Positions 8,774 through 17,970 of a stretch of 64,000 nt of DNA are shown piece after piece. Both the position numbers and the translations under genes were made by a program. The stretch is from Eublepharis macularius (Eukaryota; Chordata; Lepidosauria; Squamata; Eublepharidae): contig NC_072796.1 in the NCBI RefSeq assembly GCF_028583425.1, positions 129,615,464 through 129,679,463 of the forward strand, written 5' to 3'. The notes under the pieces were generated by a model. It had not been told where the DNA came from, did no database searches, and saw only the letters and a program-made list of their open reading frames with translations. Numbering within the stretch: position 1 is the first letter of the stretch; the number at the start of each line of letters is the position of its first letter.

Positions 8774-8900
8774 GGGTCTCACCATACGAGACAAAATACA
8801 CTCGAATTACATGGTAATTCGAGTGTATTTTGTAATTCGAGTGTATGTGAGTGTAATTCGAGAGTAATTCAAGTGTATTTTGTCTCGTGTGGTTTGACCC
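8774..8900. mobile_element. Palindromic MITE, GGGTCTCACC family
   Basis: The ends GGGTCTCACCATACGAGAC and GTCTCGTGTGGTTTGACCC are inverted. Inside, ATACACTCGAATTAC-type units repeat four times in alternating direction. TGT flanks both sides (8771-8773 and 8901-8903), a possible 3-bp duplication as in the other palindromic families here. Confidence 0.65.
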
Positions 8901-8968
8901 TGTGTTACTGTTGTACCTCACTGTAATGAGAAGACATTTTTAAAGGTCAATGTGGCTATGGCTGTATG

Positions 8969-9203
8969 AGATCCAGAGGAGTTAGCCGTGTTAATCTGTA
9001 GTAGCAAAATAGTAAAGAGTCCAGTAGCACCTTTAAGACTAACCAACTTTGTTGTTGCATAAGCTTTCGAGAGCCACAGCTCTCTTCATCAGATGCATGG
9101 AGGGGCCCATGCATCTGACAAAGATGCTCCCTCCATGCATCTGACAAAGAGAGTTGTGGCTCTCGAAAGCTTATTCGACAACACAGTTGGTTAGTCTTTA
9201 AAG
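8969..9203. mobile_element. PLE-tail foldback with 10-bp TSD
   Basis: The left arm is a complete antisense PLE 3' tail (GATCCAGAGGAGTTAGCCG ... CTCTCTTCATCAGATGC). The right arm is the sense tail from GCATCTGACAAAGAGAG to GGTTAGTCTTTAAA, truncated. TGGCTGTATG stands at 8959-8968 and 9204-9213, a perfect 10-bp duplication. The left-arm core (minus strand, about 9060-9096) keeps CUGAUGA, helix II GAGAGC/GCUCUC, GAAA and GC-UUAU-GC. Between the arms is an extra ATGCATGGAGGG-type inverted stretch. Confidence 0.8.
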
Positions 9204-10069
9204 TGGCTGTATGCACAGTTATATAAAGTTTTTTTCCAAGGGTGCAAACATGTGTCAGAACCATCCCTGCCTCCAAGAAAAAACCCAAACAGAAGAGATG
9301 ATGGGGAAATGTTACAAAAAGAAGATAGCTAAAAACAATAACCAATCAAAGAGAATTCAGTCCATTCATTGGAGGCGAGGACGCTCCCAATTATAGATAG
9401 ATGGGCCGTGCTGGATAATCACAGAAAGTGCAGCATGAGATATGGCAAATAAAACTAATTAAAATCGATAAAGGATTGTGTATTAAAGGGACCCCCCCCC
9501 CAAAAAAAAAGAATTTCAGTGTGATCGTAGGCATGCTCCCATCAAGGCTGTTTTTCCACGACGTTATATCAATGTGCATGGAAACAAAGGAATCAAGTGT
9601 GTATGCCCCACTTTCTGAAATAATTTTAGAAACGCTCCTAATTAAACCAGAGCTAAAGAGACATGAAACTTGGCATAGCCTGCAATTATGGCACAATAAA
9701 GGAACGGAACAGGGAAAGTCCATTCCTTGCAAAGGTTTTCTGTAGTGAAGAAGATACGGAGGAAGAGCGAGAAACAGAAAAATGAGCTGCTTTATAGAAA
9801 TCTAGGCTAACATGTAACTAGACTTGGTCTCAGAATGGGGATTGTGTTTCTCTAATGCTTAACCTAATAAAGACTTCTGTTGCAGATAAGAAGGAAAAAT
9901 AGTTTCATCTCTATTAAAATATAATAAGCAATAAGGATTTTAATCCTTTCCTGGCTAAGCTCATTGCGTTTCATCAGCAGTTTCTCTTTCCAGGGGCCAT
10001 TCAGCTATGACTGTGCAAAGACATAAGGACACGCCACAGTTGGATTTTAGTCGCTGTAATGACTAAAGA
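9204..10069. other. Non-coding DNA, no gene seen
   Basis: A short C-run followed by an A-run (9491-9510) and otherwise AT-rich DNA. Open frames on both strands around 9391-9745 overlap each other and show no family features. Confidence 0.4.
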
Positions 10070-10642
10070 GCCCTGACCTGGATAGACCCGACGAGCCTGA
10101 TCTTGGTTGTTGTGGGTTTTCCGGGCTGTATTGCCGTGGTCTTGGCATTGTAGTTCCTGACATTTCGCCAGCAGCTGTGGCTGGCATCTTCAGAGGTGTA
10201 GCACCAAAAGACAGATCTCTCAGTGTCACAGTGTGGAAAAGATGTAGGTCATTTGTATCTACTCAGGAGGGGTGGGGTTGAGCTGAGTCATCCTGTAAGA
10301 GTTTCCCAGGGTGTGGAATGCTAATGGCGGGAGGCTTCACTGTATCCTGAGGAGGTTCTTTTGCATATGGATTGGTACTTGATGTGCTAATCTTCTCTGC
10401 AGGGCTATTGTCGGGGATAGAATGTTTTGTTAGCCTGGTGTTTTTCAGACAATACATCGAGCCTGATCTTGTCAGATCTCAGAAGCTAAGCAGGGTCGAC
10501 CTTGGTTAGTAATTGGATGGGAGACCTCCAACATAGACCTGGATTGGAGAGGCAGGCAATGGAAAACCACCTCAGTCTCTTGACATGAAACCCCCACCAG
10601 GGGTCGCCATGAGTCAGCTATGACTTGAGGGCACTCTTCACC
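10070..10642 (+). repeat. 5S-rRNA-derived SINE, split by PLE tail
   Basis: The left part GCCCTGACCTGGATAG...CGAGCCTGATCTTG and the right part GCCTGATCTTGTCAGATCTC, AGAAGCTAAGCAGGGTC, GGTTAGTAATTGGATGGGAG, ACC form one SINE. The right part matches the internal promoter half of vertebrate 5S rRNA (GATCTCGTCTGATCT, GAAGCTAAGCAGGGTC, TTAGTACTTGGATGGGAGAC). The 3' part (GGCAATGG.AAACCACCT ... GGGGTCGCCATGAGTCAGC) is shared by the copies at 19528, 52779 and 56013. The PLE tail at 10106-10457 interrupts it. Confidence 0.85.
10106..10457 (-). mobile_element. PLE-like tail insertion with 14-bp TSD
   Basis: A 352-bp insertion in the 5S-SINE, flanked by CGAGCCTGATCTTG at 10092-10105 and 10458-10471. 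On the minus strand it ends at the same ACAACAACC terminus as the 5795 and 58810 copies but extends further 5', through CATTCCACACCCTGGGAAAC and CTCTTACAGGATGACTCAG. The ORF on this strand (10263-10457) is probably untranslated or terminal sequence of the element. The hammerhead-like core is at about 10155-10195 and reads GAAAUGUC, a C-to-U change that leaves a U-G pair in helix III. Confidence 0.75.
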
Positions 10643-10809
10643 ACCAATGACAAAGAAACTGGCCTGGCCTGCCCTACAATCATATCCAAAGTTTAATCCT
10701 GCTTCACATGAGTTGAAATGTACTATGGGTATGAGTGAGCTCATTTCCAGAGATACATCCAGGCTTGTTATGTGCCCAGGTGCAAGTCTGAACCTGCTAG
10801 AGGGGAGGA

Positions 10810-11170
10810 TGGCAGGATATTAGTCCAGTAGCCCCTTAGAAACCAACACGATTTTCAGAGGGTAAGCTTTTGAGTGGAGGAAAGGTGGTATGGTGTAGCC
10901 CGATCTCGTCAGATCTCAAAACCTAAGCAAGGTCAGTATTTCGTTGGATGACCACCAAGGAAGACTCTGCAGAGGAAGGCAATGTCAAACCACCTTGGCT
11001 TCTAAGCTGCCTTGACTGCCCGTTGCTTGGGTTTCCGCAAGACAATTGCGACTTGACAGCACACACGCGCAAGCTTTCAAGACCAGAGTCTGAAGAAGTG
11101 AGCTTTGACTCTTGAAAGGTTACACTCTGAAGATCTTCTTTCTAAGATGCCACTGGATTCAAATCCTGCT
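10810..11170. mobile_element. PLE-tail foldback containing a 5S-like SINE
   Basis: At 10818-10880 an antisense tail (CCAGTAGCCCCTTAGAAACC ... GTAAGCTTTTGAGTGG) is followed by a diverged 5S-derived SINE (about 10883-11068: GCCCGATCTCGTCAGATCTC, AACCTAAGCAAGGTCAG). A second tail piece then follows (11070-11170: CAAGCTTTCAAGACC, CTGAAGAAGTGAGC, TTGAAAGGTTACACTC). The 5S part may have inserted between the tail arms. Confidence 0.55.
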
Positions 11171-11750
11171 TTCTACTGCAGAACAACATGGTTAACCACC
11201 TAGCTATCCTCATGGAAGGGGAGGATGGGAGAGCCAAGGACACAGCATTCCATCCAGTTAGCTTGACTCACCTTCAGTTCACAGGAAGAAGTTGGCGCAA
11301 TGATCTTTGGGTGTGATCCGGATGCAGACGGTGATCTTCTTATGTCATTGGCAAGCTATGTTTGGTCAACCAGATCATCCCACATTGTTGGGCAACATGG
11401 AATAAAAATGTTCAGTTCAGTGATGCTTCTATCTTGGCTTTGAGGTCCAGCCTGGATCCCTCCCCTTGGCCTCTTGGATTACAGCTATGATCTGAACCTT
11501 GGAAACATTGTGTCATATCTGTGTACAGCCATGTCATGATTGTTTGCCTGTCATGTCGCTGATGCCACAGTATATCAAATGTTTAATGCTAACCCAATGT
11601 ATTCTCTCCTTATCCAGGTTCTTTCCATATTATAGCTGTTATTTCTCCAGGCCCTCCAGCCAGGAGGGGCCTCTTGTGTTATCTCACAGAACTATGCATT
11701 TCCAAGCTAGAAACGACCTTGGAGACTCTAGGCACCTGCTTTTGCGACTT
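11171..11750. other. Non-coding DNA, no gene seen
   Basis: No repeat of known family and no gene recognised. An open frame at 11499-11960 runs out of unique DNA into the repeats that follow. Confidence 0.4.
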
Positions 11751-11755
11751 TGCCC

Positions 11756-12208
11756 CAATGCTGGAAACCTATTATTGTGTACTCACTGTTTAGCTATAAC
11801 CAGGGCTTTTTTCCAGCTGGAACGCAGTGGAACGGAGTTCTGGAACCTCTTGAAAATAGTCACATGGCTGTTGGTCCTGCCTCCTGATCTCCATTTTCTC
11901 CGAGGGCAACCCACTGAGTTCCACCACCTCTTTTCCCAGAAAAAAAAGCCCTGGCCATAATTATAAAGAGTTCTCACAGGACCCGTGTAGAGTTGCACGC
12001 CAAAATCCTGACAGCTGTTTGAGAGTGGGAAAATCAAGGATAACAATGCTTATCTGCTTTGCTTATCTGCTTTGCCTTATCACTTCTACCAAGCTCCGTG
12101 ATGGAGTTCAGACCTGAACTATAAAGATCCTAATAAAAGCTTTTCTACTGGAATCAATGTGTGTTCACTGGAGAGGGGCTGAGAGATCTACCTGCCAGGA
12201 ACTGACAC
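11756..12208 (+). repeat. LTR-like repeat, interrupted by hAT MITE
   Basis: It matches about 23612-23885 in inverted orientation. Shared landmarks are ATGCTGG.AA, CTCACAG, GCGCCAAAA or GCACGCCAAAATCC, GTATGGGAAAATGAAGTATAA or GTGGGAAAATCAAGGATAA, GTGATGGAGT.CAGACCT, TTCACT..AG..GGGCT and GATCTACCTGCCAGG.ACTGA. CTAATAAAAG at about 12130 could be a polyadenylation signal. The hAT MITE at 11801-11953 sits inside it. The family is unidentified. Confidence 0.5.
11801..11953 (+). mobile_element. hAT-type MITE, CAGGGCTTTTTTC family
   Basis: The ends are CAGGGCTTTTTTCCAGCTGG and CCAGAAAAAAAAGCCCTG. Imperfect 8-bp duplications GCTATAAC and GCCATAAT (6 of 8) flank it. It contains GGAACGGAGTTCTGGAACC and ACTGAGTTCCACCACCTCTT, shared with the better preserved 56855-57170 copy, which has a perfect 8-bp duplication. 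Confidence 0.75.
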
Positions 12209-13340
12209 TTTGATGCTAAAAGCTGTTACACTGGCATATTACTTTGTCAGTTATATTTAGAAATTAAGTTATCTAGCTCTTTGTTGTTTTATCTTTTCTT
12301 TCTGTACAGTCTAAAATCAGTGTTTTATTCACCTTATTAGTAAATATATATTTACATCCATGTGGCATTTCATTGGTTTGTGGCTTCAAACTGAAAATAG
12401 TGCCTAGACTAATTTGACCCTCTGGTATCTTTGTCAATTTTTGGCAGGGACTCAATACAGCTGACATTCAGGTACAATCTAGTAAGGCTTGGAGCTTAGT
12501 TCCTCAGCTTCTGGCTAGCACGTAGTAGGGGAACTGGTGGCAGCTACCAAATTTGGAGGTAGGTGGTCCTTTGCAAAGTCCCCTGACCCCATGAACCTTT
12601 TGAGTTCTTGACAATGGCATGCCATGATTTATTTTTACGTCAATATCTGAAATCAGATCCCTTGCTCCATTAAAAATTTAATGGGAAAAGATGTGTCCTT
12701 TACAAGCATAACTTTTCCTTTTTAAAATGCTAACAACAAAGCAAGAAGCCCGGTTTCAACTAACCAAATCAAGGAGAAGCAATAGGGTTAAATTTCCTCT
12801 CCCTTCTTTGTATCGTCCAGAGGCAAATTGAGGCTGTACTAGCCAGCAATGCACTTTATAGTTGGACCCAGATGTGTTCTCTTTGTCCCATCTGTTTGAG
12901 CCTACTAACAACTTCTACTGAAACAAAATTTTGCATCAGCTTTGCAGGTGAAGCGCAATTTCAGAATCCAGGTTTGGCTTTTAGACTGCCAAAACTTTTC
13001 GAATGTAACTTTTTAGAATTTAACTTTGATACATCTTTTTAAAATGGATGAGCTTTAGAAGAATCATATTAAGTATCAACCTGTGCTTGGATCTGGTGAA
13101 GAATGGTAACTGGGACCTTTAGTAAATCACAGCTAAACACGGAGGACAGATTTAAGCACTGGTATCTACGTGCTTTATGCCAATATTTATTATATCTCAT
13201 TTTAATGATGGTTCCAAAAAACCAACAGTGTTATCATTGATAATGCCAAAATGTGATGAAGAGCATATAATTTCAAATTTTTTGCCAAACGGTTAGAACT
13301 AGAAAATTGTGTCTCAGATTTTTTGTGCCCTTTTCATCAA
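12209..13340. other. Non-coding AT-rich DNA, no gene seen
   Basis: Long AT-rich unique-looking sequence. No repeat boundary, coding exon or RNA gene is recognised. Confidence 0.4.
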
Positions 13341-13344
13341 AGTA

Positions 13345-13559
13345 GGTTTGCCAACTCCAGGTATAGAACTTCCTTGAGACTTTGAAGATGGAGCCTACAA
13401 AGGGCAGGGTTTGGGGAGGAGAGAGACCTCCGCTGAATATAATGCCCCAGAATCCATCCTCCAAAACAGCTATTTTCTCCATGGGAAGTGATCTCCGTAG
13501 CCTGGAAATCAGTTATTATTCCAGGAGATCTCCAGGTGCCATCAGGAGGTTGGCAATCA
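13345..13559 (+). mobile_element. MITE, TAGGGTTGCCA family
   Basis: Begins GTAGGTTTGCCAACTCC and ends GGAGGTTGGCAATCAT. Internal landmarks are GCAGGGTTTGGGGAGGAGAG, ATAATGCCCCAGAATCC and TATTTTCTCCATGGGAAG. An A-run (13614-13628) follows soon after. No clean duplication is visible. Confidence 0.7.
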
Positions 13560-14300
13560 TATTCCAAAGCCATTCCCATTCAAGTTTCTCTTTGCTTGCC
13601 TTTTTAGACAGTCAAAAAAAAAAAAAAAGAAGCAGAGATGGAGATATACACATTCTTCTTGAACTGCCAACCATAAGGGCAGAACAATTTCTTTTTGCCA
13701 GTCCAGTAATTTCTGGAACGTCTTTAGCAGAAAATTGATTCCACCCCCATCTTCCTGCCAGAAAAAAAAGTATGCCATTTCTTAAATCAAATCAGGGAAA
13801 TAAACAGACATTTAAGATCTACTCGGGAAATGTTATTCACAGCTAGTTTCCAAAGACAGGCCCAAACAGTTTGAAACCCACACACTCCGTCCATTCCCTT
13901 TGTAAGTGTACAAAAGGACAGATTATCCGGGGAGTGCTGAGAAGCAGAACTGCAGGTGTTTCAGTAGTGAGATAATCTACTGCAAATAGAGCTGCTACAC
14001 TGATTGTTCTCAAGGCCAAGATCTCTGCCAGTCTAGCTGAACGTGCTGCTCTTTCAGAATGGTAATAGTGAGGTCCTCTTGAGCACATGGGGTATGATCT
14101 GTAGAAAAAGGAAGGCAGAAGCCCATAAAGTTGCCTTCTTCTGAGGCTGTCCATTGCAGGGGGGCAGTCAGCCATGGAGCAGTCAGAGCAGCTGCCCCAA
14201 ACCCTGGGGTGCAGGGGGCCATGATGTGGGGGCAGACTACAGAGCTGCCCTCATTGCCAGCTGCTGCTGCTGGCCGTTTTGTTGCTGCCACAGACAATAG
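13560..14300. other. Non-coding DNA, no gene seen
   Basis: The poly(A) run at 13614-13628 is the only clear low-complexity feature. The overlapping open frames on the minus strand (13843-14306) show no family features and I do not support them as genes. Confidence 0.4.
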
Positions 14301-14319
14301 AGGCAAGGGGCATCACTCA

Positions 14320-14521
14320 GAGCCAAGCTACAAGAGACACCTGACACAGGTTGGACACTTGTCAGCTTACCTCAAGTTTTGATGGGAAATGTAGGCATCC
14401 TGGTTGTACAGCTTGGCTCTCCATTACAGCTGCAAGACCAGGATGCCTACATTTCCCATCAAAACTTGAGGGAAGCTGACAAGTGTCCAACCTGTGTCAG
14501 GCGTCACTTGTAGCTTGGCTC
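14320..14521. mobile_element. Palindromic MITE, GAGCCAAGC family, 202-bp class
   Basis: A perfect-looking hairpin with ends GAGCCAAGCTACAAG and CTTGTAGCTTGGCTC. Each arm holds TTGGACACTTGTCAGCTT and CAAGTTTTGATGGGAAATGT. The centre is CATTACAGCTGCAAG. TCA flanks both ends (14317-14319 and 14522-14524), within a CTCAG context. The copy at 49663-49864 has the same length and centre. Confidence 0.85.
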
Positions 14522-14611
14522 TCAGGTGGTGAAGTCAGCAACCAGCTGTAGGGTGGTAGAAAAGGGTTGCTATCCTTGATTGCCACAATTCCTTCACCCA
14601 GAGTTTAGGGC

Positions 14612-15238
14612 ATGTGCCCTGGCTCAATGGTAGAGTGTCTGCTTGGCATGCAGAAGGTCCCAGGTTCAGTCCATCTCCACTGAAAGGGACTGGTAGGAGA
14701 TGATGCGAAAGATCTCTTCCTGGAGAGCTGCCGCCAGTCAGAGTCTCTCTACATGAGATGCCTTGGAACGTGTACGTCAAGTGTAGGGAGACGCAATTTT
14801 AGTCAGGAAGTGCAGTTTAAAAAGATAGACTCAGCAGAGATCACTCCTCAGAGAGTTTGTTAATTTCATCTTCACCCCCTGAAGGATCTATCAATTTTAC
14901 CTCTCCAGTCTAAAACTGTGTGGGATCGCTACCAGAGGGCAGCGAGGAATGGAAATAGGCAGGAGCTGCCTTCCAGAGACGGGCTTGGACCTGGAGAGGT
15001 TCTAAAGGGCTGAAGTTTCCCTTTGGGCATTCCACACCCCCTTCATACAGCTCGAGTGTATAGCAAAGCCTTTGCCCTGCCGCTGACTCTGTCTTTTTAA
15101 ACTACCCTTCCCAGCTAACATTGCATTTCCCAATACGTGTTCTTTATGCATCAGATGTCTGGTGTAGAGACTCTCAGAGTAGACAATGTTGACCTTGATG
15201 AATTACAAGTCTGATTCAGGAGAAAGCAGCTTCATGTA
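14612..15238 (+). repeat. tRNA-derived SINE split by a 433-bp MITE
   Basis: The left part has a tRNA-like box A (TGGCTCAATGGTAGAGTG) and box B (GGTTCAGTCC). It continues after the MITE with GAGTAGACAATGTTGACCTT and GCAGCTTCATGT. The uninterrupted copy at 52508-52710 reads CCAGTCTGAGTAGATAATAT across the site, confirming the insertion boundary. Confidence 0.8.
14741..15173 (+). mobile_element. MITE, GAGTCTCTC family, 433 bp
   Basis: Termini GAGTCTCTCTACATGAGATG and CATCAGATGTCTGGTGTAGA followed by GACTC are inverted repeats. TCA flanks both sides (14738-14740 and 15174-15176). The inner region (AAAAAGATAGACTCAGCAGA, TTTGTTAATTTCATCTTCA, GGCTTGGACCTGGAGAGGTT) is shared with 23161-23585 and partly with 47180-47413. 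No coding capacity. The 3-bp duplication suggests a Harbinger-like mobiliser. Confidence 0.8.
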
Positions 15239-15470
15239 TATTTTGGAGCCCCATCCTTGACTTTTGCCCAGCCCCCCAGAAACACTAAAACTGCCCCTGA
15301 TCCGTCGTGCTATTGTCTTATTGGACTAATACTGTTAGCAGTCCTACCCCTGGTTAGGCAGAACAGATACCAACCCTGGCTGGAGTTGGAAAATTACTAG
15401 AAGGTGAGTCAGGCTGACTAGCTGCCTCTCCATGTCCCAGAGAAGCACTTAAGTAACACAAAAGAGGTCT
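15239..15470. other. Non-coding DNA, no gene seen
   Basis: No gene. Unassigned sequence between the SINE tail and the LTR-like block. Confidence 0.35.
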
Positions 15471-16130
15471 TCCAGGAGTTCCTACTTATCTTATCAACAC
15501 ACTTCCATACCTTCCACACCCCTCTTTCCTAATCTGAGCTATTCAGGGACCTGATAACCCCTCCTATCCAGCCATCAAGCACCCTTCTTCACCTATAGTT
15601 TCTCAGATATGATTAATCAAATCTTTCTCAATTTATTTTTACACCTCTGGACAAGCCATCAAGCTATTATTTCAAGTGCAGGAGATGTAATACTGCCCCG
15701 GGGTACGTTTTGCACTATACTTGGGCCTCCCCCAACCCTATGCTGTGTGTGTTTTTCCTGGGATCCTGTGCACACCCTCAGGCGCATGTCTGAGCCGCCT
15801 TCTTCTTGCGCCGGTATTCAACAGGCATCCTCTATCTCCTAGATTGGTAAATATCTCCCGCTCCTGAATTTATCTCCCTCTTCTTCCCTGTTTTCCAGTT
15901 AGCTCTCTCTCTCTCTGTTGTGTGTATTCTGTGAAATTGCTCTTTTATTGTCCCTTTAATAAAACCCATTCCTGTTGAACATCTGCCTGTTTTTTTTTCA
16001 GAGAGTTCTCTAAGGGAATGATCCAGGTACACATTAGTGGAGATATCCCAGTTACCCCTTCTCACTGCTTCACCTTGTACATTAATTCCCCTAACTCACA
16101 AGGTGACCCTCCCCATTTAGGGTAACAGCA
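15470..16130 (+). repeat. Possible LTR fragment with poly(A) signal
   Basis: A pyrimidine-rich region leads to TCCCTTTAATAAAACCCATT (15949-15968) and then GTTGAACATCTGCCTG, an arrangement like the end of an LTR R region. I find no second LTR, duplication or coding remnant, so this is a weak call. Confidence 0.3.
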
Positions 16131-16237
16131 CCAGGCCTGTGTCTAAAGCAGAGAAAGTCTTTTCAGGACCGCTGCTATTTTAGATTTTTCAAATGGAGAT
16201 GCACTTACAAAGTCCGAATACCTGATTTGTAGAAATA

Positions 16238-16500
16238 TCTGAATATAGGGCAATGTGGTGTAGTGGTTAGAGTGCTAGATCTATATCTATATCTAGATCT
16301 GAATATAGGGTAGTGCACTGTAGTGGCTAGTGTGCTAGATTGATATCTAGATCTATAGCTGAATATAGGGTGGTACAGTGTAGTGGCTAGAGTGCTATAT
16401 CTATATCGGAATATAGGGCAATGCAGTGTAGTGGTTAGAGTGCTAGATCTATATCTATATCTGAATATAGGGTGGTGTGGTGTAGTGGCTACATATGTGA
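16238..16500 (+). repeat. Tandem array of SINE heads
   Basis: About five units of 50-62 bp, each containing GAATATAGGG followed by GTGTAGTGGTTAGAGTGC and ATCTATATC-type spacers (near 16241, 16301, 16362, 16412 and 16461). The GTGTAGTGGTTAGAGTGC part is the tRNA-like box A region of the common SINE here. The array runs into a SINE body (16500-16670). The minus-strand open frame 16205-16513 is just this array translated. Confidence 0.75.
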
Positions 16501-16840
16501 GACCTGGCTTCAAATACTCACTCTGCCATGGAAGCTTGCTTGGCTAGCTGCACCCTCTCAGCCAAACCTTCCTTACTGGTGGTTCTGAGGATAAAATCAA
16601 AGAGAGGAGAATGACATAAACTGATTTGGGTCCCCATTGGGAAGAAAGACAGGATATCAATAAAATAAATCGATCAATACATTCTCTCCCTTGAAGCTGT
16701 GATAAGATCTTGTCATAACAGCAGCCTGCATGACGTAGTGGTTAACATCTGGGACTAGAATGTGTCATATGTGGGTTCCTGTCATTGAGTCAGCTGAGCC
16801 TACCTTGGAGGATTGTTGCGGGGCTAAACCAGAAGAAGTT
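16500..16840 (+). repeat. Two tRNA-derived SINE bodies
   Basis: 16500-16670: ACTCTGCCATGGAAGC, AGCC.AACCTT, GGATAAAATCAAAGAGAGGA and GGTCCCCATTGGGAAGAAAG, ending in AATAAAATAAAT. A second, truncated head follows at about 16730-16840 (CATGACGTAGTGGTTAAC). Same family as 22558-22790 and 42590-42795. Confidence 0.65.
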
Positions 16841-17550
16841 AATACTGAACTCCTCTCAGACAGAGTGGTATAAAGATTTGGCAGACAGCCAGAACAGCAA
16901 GCCGAGGCATGAATGGAACACCATTTTGTGTTAAGAGAGTTCAAAACAGCCTTCAGATTGGGGGGAAATTAGGAGTTTGAGTGACAATGCAGAGAGAGAA
17001 ACCACCCCATATGTAGGAGGTCTGGCTTCACAGACTTTAACATTCTTTTGGTTGTGAGAAGGGGGTATCCCGGGGGCAGCCAAGAGCAAGCTGTATTTAA
17101 CTAGCATGCACACTCTCTGATTTCTGCTTTTTCTCCTTTAATTATTTGCCGTCACCATCCTCTTTGAAATCAACATGCTATAATTAAGGATGAGAGCTCT
17201 CAGGACAAACAAATCTAAATTTAAACTCCCAATAAGGTCTGTAAGTTAAAGCATTAATTTGAACAGGCATAAGGCCGACTGGTACTTCATAAGTTCTCCT
17301 TTAGAAATGAACGGGGAAGTTTTACCTGCCGAGGATCTGATTTCAAAGCTCTGCATGGCTCTCTGGACTGGGATCCTAGCATCTAAATATTTTGCTTGGG
17401 ATCTCAAATTCTAACTTCAAAGCTTCTGTGATCAGAGAAGTTAGAAGAAATAATCACTGTAGCCCAATCCTGTTGCATTATGGCAAAATTTGATGTCCAT
17501 TACTGGACTTCAGGTATATGCTAACACAGTGGTTCCCAGCCTTTTTGATA
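16841..17550. other. Non-coding DNA, partly conserved-looking
   Basis: No gene. The stretch about 17110-17330 is AT-rich and unique-looking, with several TAATTA/ATTAAT words, and could be a conserved non-coding element. This cannot be judged without alignment. Confidence 0.3.
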
Positions 17551-17557
17551 TGGTGAC

Positions 17558-17962
17558 TAGAGATGGGCACAAACCGAAATACAAACCAAAGTTCAGCATG
17601 AACCAGGCCAGTTCGTGGTTCGCAAACCGGCGGTTCGTCAGAGCCCATTTCTGATGAACCGCCACGAACTTTAGGGTGGTTCGTTTGGTTCATTTTTAAG
17701 TTCGTCACTGCAGACAGCTGGGCACCAATCAACCAGTTTCCCAGGCAATGGGGGATGGGCTTTCTGCAGACCTTCTGCTGACCCAGAAGTGACCTTCTGC
17801 TGACCTGCAAGTGGTGATTTGCTGAACCGGAAGTGACGTTTTCATGAATCAAATGAACCGGTTCACGAACCAGGGCTGGTTTGTGAACGTTCGTGGTTCG
17901 TGAAACGTGATGAACCATGAACTGCATGGTTCTTTTTTTTTTCTGGTTTGTGCCCATCACTA
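17558..17962. mobile_element. hAT-type non-autonomous element, 405 bp
   Basis: Ends TAGAGATGGGCACAAACC and GGTTTGTGCCCATCACTA. ATGGTGAC flanks both sides (17550-17557 and 17963-17970), a perfect 8-bp duplication. The interior is rich in GAACC/GGTTC words in both orientations (GGTTCGTGG, GAACCGG), so much of it can fold. Relatives are at 19578-20208 and 28478-28873. The minus-strand open frame over it (17478-17999) has no transposase features. Confidence 0.88.
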
Positions 17963-17970
17963 ATGGTGAC

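Noticed and set aside
16205..16513. Repeat-containing minus-strand frame
   Set aside because: Translation of the tandem SINE-head array; the repeats are at DNA level.
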